NCBI GenBank assembly: GCA_019634245.1
Contig: JAHQVR010000098.1
Coordinates: forward strand, 1-19,209
DNA length: 19,209 nucleotides
DNA from: Gammaproteobacteria bacterium
GTDB taxonomy: Bacteria > Pseudomonadota > Gammaproteobacteria > Granulosicoccales > Granulosicoccaceae
Reading direction: 5' to 3'
Positions 15,664 to 19,209 of this stretch are shown here, piece after piece. Both the position numbers and the translations under genes were made by a program. Numbering within the stretch: the stretch's first letter is position 1; each line of letters starts with the position of its first letter. Below the pieces are notes generated by a model, which worked only from the letters and a program-made list of their open reading frames with translations, was not told the DNA's origin and made no database searches.

Positions 15664-16917
15664 TTAAAGCCCCACAGCATACTGAACACCTCCCCATAAG
15701 TGACTGCGAAAATCCGGTTCTAAATAGCTGTCTGAGGTGTGACCTCCTCCGGTATACCAAGAACGGCCTCCATCAAAACCGTGAAACCAGGCAATCGGGT
15801 GATCCTCTCCCATTCCGCCGTCAGTGTAGGAGCTTTCCTCGAGCGTCAGTAAGACGTTGACACGCTCTCGGGGGTTGGAACTGAAGTCGTACCATTCATC
15901 GGTGCGAGTCCAAGTTAGATCCAAGTGAGCTGTTGACGGATGAGTGTTGTTCTCGACCCATTGTGTGGCCAACTGAATGTCAGGGTGTCGACTAAAATAC
16001 GCTCCGACCAGCTGGCCATACCATGGCCAGTCGTATTCAGTATCGCTGGCAGCATGGATGCCAACGTATCCACCACCGGCTCGGATATAACGTTCAAACG
16101 CGGCTTGCTCATCGGTGTCTAGAACATCACCTGAGGTGAGCGCCCACACGACTGCATCGTAGCGGCTCAAAATAGTATCGGTAAATAGTCCTGTGGAATC
16201 GTTGGCGTGTTCAACTACAAAGCCTGCTGTGCCACCGAGCTCTTCGAGTGCTGTCACTGCGGCTTCAATGGAGTCGTGTCGGTAACCGCTCGTCTCTGTA
16301 AAGATCAGGATGCGAAATGGATCAACGGGGTTCGTGCCAGCATTTAATTCTTCGAGATTGCTAACTCCATCGTTATCACTGTCCCACCGCTCACTATTGA
16401 ACTGCTCTGCCGAGATACTCACTACTTCGAAATCTTCGGATCCCGTTCGATAGTCTTGTTCGAAGCTAGCCAATGTAATGCCACCGTTATCATCTGAGAA
16501 TGTGGCAGTCAGTGTGTGTTCAGTATTTTTCGGAAAAGTGTCAGAGGCTGACCAAAACTCATCACCTACCCACTGAGCTGTGATGACTTTATCACCCCAG
16601 GTAAGGAGTAATTGCAAAGCATTTGATGAATAGGCCGGGACCGACAATTGAAATTCTACACCGGTTGTGTCCGGCTCAGGCGTGTTCGTATCGTCAAGCG
16701 AACCCCCAGTAGTGTTAGCCCCTGAAGTGGGTGCTTCATCGAACGCGCCGTCAGCTGCACTAGCTCCAGAGGTATTATCAGTGTCACCGTTGCCCGCCCC
16801 AATTTGACCGGTAGTTTCGCTACCTGAGCTCGAGCAAGCCGTCAGCAAGCTACTGCTTAAGATCGACAGCGCGATAAGCTGAATGGCGAACAAATTATGG
16901 AAACGGATAAGTTTCAT
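15664..16917 (-). CDS. ThuA-domain lipoprotein with a calcium-binding-type repeat
   Basis: A 417-aa predicted lipoprotein. The signal peptide ends in the lipobox LTAC with C28, so it should be anchored to a membrane after export. Residues 29-87 are a Ser/Thr/Gly/Asp-rich linker. Residues about 88-160 form a small beta-type domain (VEFQLSVPAYSS, FWSASDTFPKN). Residues 178-200 read WDSDNDGVSNLEELNAGTNP, a thrombospondin-type-3-like calcium loop with D179, D181 and D183. Residues 201-417 are the ThuA domain, a class I glutamine-amidotransferase-like fold: FRILIFTETSGYRHDSIEAA, GGGYVGIHAASDTEYDWPWY, AWFHGFDGGRSWYTGGGHT. ThuA proteins are linked to trehalose or other sugar metabolism, and surface forms often occur with glycoside-related domains. 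The precise reaction is not known. It is monocistronic between metH and a divergent gene. Confidence 0.85.
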   Translation of the reverse strand: MKLIRFHNLFAIQLIALSILSSSLLTACSSSGSETTGQIGAGNGDTDNTSGASAADGAFDEAPTSGANTTGGSLDDTNTPEPDTTGVEFQLSVPAYSSNALQLLLTWGDKVITAQWVGDEFWSASDTFPKNTEHTLTATFSDDNGGITLASFEQDYRTGSEDFEVVSISAEQFNSERWDSDNDGVSNLEELNAGTNPVDPFRILIFTETSGYRHDSIEAAVTALEELGGTAGFVVEHANDSTGLFTDTILSRYDAVVWALTSGDVLDTDEQAAFERYIRAGGGYVGIHAASDTEYDWPWYGQLVGAYFSRHPDIQLATQWVENNTHPSTAHLDLTWTRTDEWYDFSSNPRERVNVLLTLEESSYTDGGMGEDHPIAWFHGFDGGRSWYTGGGHTSDSYLEPDFRSHLWGGVQYAVGL

Positions 16918-17221
16918 GGGAGATCTTTCGCTAGAATGAAAAGCACCGGCTATTGACCAACACTCGGTACGCTATGAATGCGCCATGTTTACGGGCAATG
17001 ACAGTATACGAATTTTGATACGCCAGAATTAAGCGGGGTATAAACAATTGTGGCGGTATTAATACCGCATCCAGCTTCACCAAGGCATAGGGGTTTCTGC
17101 GTTGCTTTCTCTGCCCGGTAAATGATCGAAGACATCTGCGCCGATTTGATTGTCTAGTAATTTGACGGAAGTATGAAACTGTCTAAGACGTTACCTATTA
17201 TTTTGAATTGGGCCATTTTTT
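16918..17221. promoter_or_regulatory. Divergent intergenic region of 304 bp with a 16-bp palindrome
   Basis: This gap separates the divergent ThuA lipoprotein and rhodanese-HTH genes and must hold both promoters. The notable element is GCGGTATTAATACCGC at 17053-17068, a perfect palindrome with no T-run on either side, about 135 bp from the lipoprotein start and 155 bp from the rhodanese start. A possible -35 (TTGACG, 17162) for the rhodanese gene has no convincing -10. No small gene was seen. Confidence 0.5.
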
Positions 17222-17896
17222 ATGAACAAGATCTCTGAATCCGGTGTTATCGGCGTTGACGTTCACACCATCAAATCCTGGATAGATCAGGACGATGTTG
17301 TGCTTGTGGATGTCCGAGAAACCTCTGAGTACGACAAAGAGCACATTCCAGGGGCCATGCTCTTGCCGATGTCGAAGTTTGACGCTGAGATCTTTCCAAA
17401 GGTGCTTGGTAAAAAAGTGGTACTGCATTGCGCCGTGGGAAAACGTTCTGAATCGGCTGGAAAGATGTTGATTGATGAAGGTTATCTTGAGACCGTACAC
17501 ATGATTGGGGGAATTGAAGCCTGGAAAGCTAGTGGTTTCGCCACAGAAGTTCAAATCACCCCTCCACCTTCTCCGTCAGAGCTGAAGAATCAGGAACCAC
17601 AGTTTTTATGCCCAACGCCTGGGGAAGTGCTTCGGGATGAGTACATGACACCGTTGTCTATTTCAAATGCCGAGTTGGCTGGCTGTATAGGTGTTACCGA
17701 AAAAGACATTGAACAACTCACCCAGGGAGAGTCGAAGGTTGATGTCGTTCTGTCTCTAAGACTTGCACGCTATTTCAGTACTGCAGCCGATTTTTGGGTG
17801 CATTTACAAATTGAAAGAGACCTTGAAGAGGCACGCCACGAAATTGGGCATACCATTCGTGAAGAGATTTCCCCTAGGGCTACTGCGTCGAACTGA
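17222..17896 (+). CDS. Rhodanese domain fused to a HigA-type HTH (XRE) domain
   Basis: A 224-aa two-domain cytoplasmic protein. Residues about 10-110 are a complete rhodanese domain: VLVDVRETSEYDKEHIPGA, then the active loop HCAVGKRS with catalytic C70, then IGGIEAWKASGF; it should transfer sulfane sulfur. After a proline-rich linker (TPPPSPS, about 113-119), residues 130-205 match the antitoxin HigA: PTPGEVLRDEYMTPLSIS, an HTH with LAGCIGVTEKDIEQLTQGES, then SLRLARYFSTAADFWVHLQ and the YDLE-like RDLEEA. HigA proteins normally bind a HigB RNase toxin and repress their own promoter. No HigB-sized gene lies on either side here, so this half is more likely a DNA-binding module that could respond to sulfur status. 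The ATG at 17222 has no clear Shine-Dalgarno sequence. The fusion is read from one continuous frame. Confidence 0.88.
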   Translation: MNKISESGVIGVDVHTIKSWIDQDDVVLVDVRETSEYDKEHIPGAMLLPMSKFDAEIFPKVLGKKVVLHCAVGKRSESAGKMLIDEGYLETVHMIGGIEAWKASGFATEVQITPPPSPSELKNQEPQFLCPTPGEVLRDEYMTPLSISNAELAGCIGVTEKDIEQLTQGESKVDVVLSLRLARYFSTAADFWVHLQIERDLEEARHEIGHTIREEISPRATASN

Positions 17897-17904
17897 GACC
17901 ACGG

Positions 17905-17932
17905 TTGAACTGCCCCTCTATTTCTGTATACT
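17905..17932 (+). promoter_or_regulatory. Predicted sigma-70 promoter of the second dctP
   Basis: TTGAAC (17905-17910), a 16-nt spacer, then TATACT (17927-17932), starting 9 nt after the rhodanese-HTH stop codon. This gives a leader of about 100 nt before the dctP start. Confidence 0.55.
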
Positions 17933-18041
17933 ACCATACAAGATGCTCGATTCTTGCTGACTACAGCTGTATCAACGTGATTCGAGGATTGCTAATGGAA
18001 TCTTGATAAGGACACCTTAAACGAAGAGGAGATGGCCCAGC

Positions 18042-19037
18042 ATGTTTAAACGATTGACACGTCTTACCGGCGCAACCGCTTTGGTTGCTGCCTCAATATT
18101 AGTATCCGGACAAAGCTTGGCAGCAGATGTGACGCTGCGGGGTGCGAGTCTGTTTGACAATGACCACGCTTACAGCAAAACACTCATTAAATTTGGTGAG
18201 TTGGTGAATGAGTATTACGCTGGTGAGGTCGCTTTTGATCTTCGCGGTAACAGTGAGCTCGGCATTGAACCCGATTACGTTAATTTTCTCACACAAGGGG
18301 TTGCGATCGACTATGCCATTATCGCCCCTTCAAATTTAGCTCGATTTGCCCCGTCAGTACCATTGATGGATATGCCTTTTGTGTTCCGAGATCTCGATCA
18401 TTGGAACGCAGTATTGTCCAGTAATGTATTGGCGCCACTTGAAGATGTACTCCTGGAAAAAGCTGACCTACGGGTAGTTGGTTATGCCGGTGGCGGTACG
18501 CGTAATTTGATCTCGAACAAAATGATTTCAAATATGGCTGAACTCGAAGGCCACAAAATGCGAGTTATGGGCGCGCCTATTCAAGCGCGTGTGTTTGAAG
18601 CTGCCACTGCTGCTCCAGCAGCGATCGCATATTCAGAAGTGTACAACGCAATTCAAACAGGAGTCGTGGATGGACTGGAGAATGAAGCTGCCAGCCTTTT
18701 GCAATACAAATTCTTCGAAGTTGCGCCACACATTACCTTGACTCAACATTCCATAACTGTACGTCCGATCATATTCAGTAATAAGTCATTTTCAAAATTG
18801 CCCGAGGACTTGCAGGCCGCGATATTGAAGGCCGGAAAAGAAGCCGGTGATTACGGCCGCGAAATCGAGTCTCGTGAAGATGGCGAAAAACTTCAACAGA
18901 TGGCTGACTCAGGCCAGATTGAAGTACAGGAATTTGCTGATCGCGACAAATTACTCGAACTTGTCGTTCCGGTGCAGGACGCATACGCTGCCGAACTCGG
19001 AGCTGAAGAATTGCTCAAAGCCATTCGGTCGATGTAA
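18042..19037 (+). CDS. dctP: TRAP transporter substrate-binding protein (DctP family), second system
   Basis: The periplasmic receptor of a second TRAP importer, 331 aa. The signal peptide runs MFKRLTRLTGATALVAAS to about A27 (QSLA / ADV). The mature protein has the family landmarks ANDPFVF-like DMPFVFRD, the GGTRNLISNK strand, the binding arginine in HKMRVMGAP, and IAYSEVYNAIQTGVVDGLEN. The last of these is close to the pattern of receptors for sugar acids and C4-type acids. It differs clearly from the first DctP in this window (no FRSPPG or YPGFHSMP), so the two systems carry different ligands. The ribosome site AGAGGAGA (18025-18032) lies about 10 nt before the ATG. It is followed by a strong hairpin and then the start of a permease gene, the usual dctP-dctQ layout. 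Confidence 0.95.
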   Translation: MFKRLTRLTGATALVAASILVSGQSLAADVTLRGASLFDNDHAYSKTLIKFGELVNEYYAGEVAFDLRGNSELGIEPDYVNFLTQGVAIDYAIIAPSNLARFAPSVPLMDMPFVFRDLDHWNAVLSSNVLAPLEDVLLEKADLRVVGYAGGGTRNLISNKMISNMAELEGHKMRVMGAPIQARVFEAATAAPAAIAYSEVYNAIQTGVVDGLENEAASLLQYKFFEVAPHITLTQHSITVRPIIFSNKSFSKLPEDLQAAILKAGKEAGDYGREIESREDGEKLQQMADSGQIEVQEFADRDKLLELVVPVQDAYAAELGAEELLKAIRSM

Positions 19038-19075
19038 TTCAATTCAGTACTCTTAATAAGCCATAGAAGAAAATT

Positions 19076-19114
19076 AAGACTTCCTGTCGAGTGTGTCGAC
19101 AGGAAGTCTTTGTT
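19076..19114 (+). terminator. Strong hairpin terminator or attenuator after the second dctP
   Basis: AAGACTTCCTGTCGA and TCGACAGGAAGTCTT form a perfect 15-bp stem around the loop GTGTG (19091-19095). The T-rich stretch TTTGTTCTTTG begins within the last stem bases. As in the first TRAP system it sits between dctP and the permease genes, and should make the receptor more abundant than the channel. Confidence 0.85.
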
Positions 19115-19147
19115 CTTTGTAGCAGCACTTTGTGATGGACTCTCTGT

Positions 19148-19209
19148 ATGGTAGAGAAATTTCTGGAAGGGTTTTGTCAAATACTACGTGTACTTGTAGG
19201 CCTACTTAT
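19148..19209 (+). CDS. Probable TRAP small permease (DctQ), 5' end only
   Basis: An ATG at 19148 opens MVEKFLEGFCQILRVLVGLL, running off the window after 20 codons. The amphipathic start leading into a hydrophobic helix is what a DctQ protein looks like, and the position just after a dctP-terminator pair is where one is expected. A GGA at 19136-19138 is a possible ribosome site. The identity rests mainly on context. Confidence 0.55.
   Translation, partial: MVEKFLEGFCQILRVLVGLL

Noticed and set aside
18893..19180. 95-aa minus-strand open frame at the right end
   Set aside because: It is antisense to the end of dctP and crosses the strong terminator hairpin; not a plausible gene.

Overview
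The window looks like a chromosomal segment of a free-living, heterotrophic gammaproteobacterium, probably marine. This is inferred from two TRAP-type solute importers, a cobalamin-dependent MetH, a GntR/IdnR-type gluconate operator, Shine-Dalgarno-led starts and moderate GC. No rRNA, tRNA, CRISPR array, insertion sequence or phage gene was seen. The theme is uptake and oxidation of organic or sugar acids, with a putative chaperone cassette, methionine synthesis and a rhodanese-HTH fusion in between.

Left part (1-6294, minus strand). Reading 5'->3' on the minus strand: an operator-like inverted repeat (5798-5816), a badly decayed NAD-dependent dehydrogenase of the phosphogluconate-dehydrogenase-like (PDGH_C) family (5303-5770), an apparent remnant of a GntR/FCD regulator (4991-5295), an intact TRAP transporter in the order dctP, terminator-like hairpin, dctQ, dctM (4802-1419), and an oxalate/formate-antiporter-like MFS protein (1127-30) whose first helix is encoded upstream of any normal start codon. 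I read this as a sugar-acid catabolic operon whose regulator and enzyme have rotted by internal deletion and frameshift while the transporter survives.

Middle part (6295-9528, plus strand). A tight three-gene cassette: a MoxR-like AAA+ ATPase, a DUF2201-type protein with an HExxH motif and a VWA-like MIDAS domain, and an unrecognised 284-aa protein. A perfect 14-bp palindrome lies just upstream. This is the best candidate for an undescribed system; the third protein is the unknown.

Idonate/gluconate module (9668-11652). idnO (gluconate 5-dehydrogenase, minus) and idnD (L-idonate 5-dehydrogenase, plus) are divergent around a 170-bp control region. It holds a perfect GntR/IdnR-type operator (10492-10505), overlapping divergent promoters and a perfect 9-bp inverted repeat. 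Together the two enzymes would convert L-idonate through 5-ketogluconate to gluconate.

Right part. metH (15408-11698, minus) is full length, with a promoter region carrying three copies of an ACATATAA element. Next come a ThuA-domain lipoprotein (minus), a 304-bp gap with a perfect 16-bp palindrome, a rhodanese domain fused to a HigA-type HTH (plus, no adjacent toxin), and a second TRAP system. That system starts with dctP at 18042, followed by a very strong hairpin terminator and the first 20 codons of a probable dctQ running off the end of the window.
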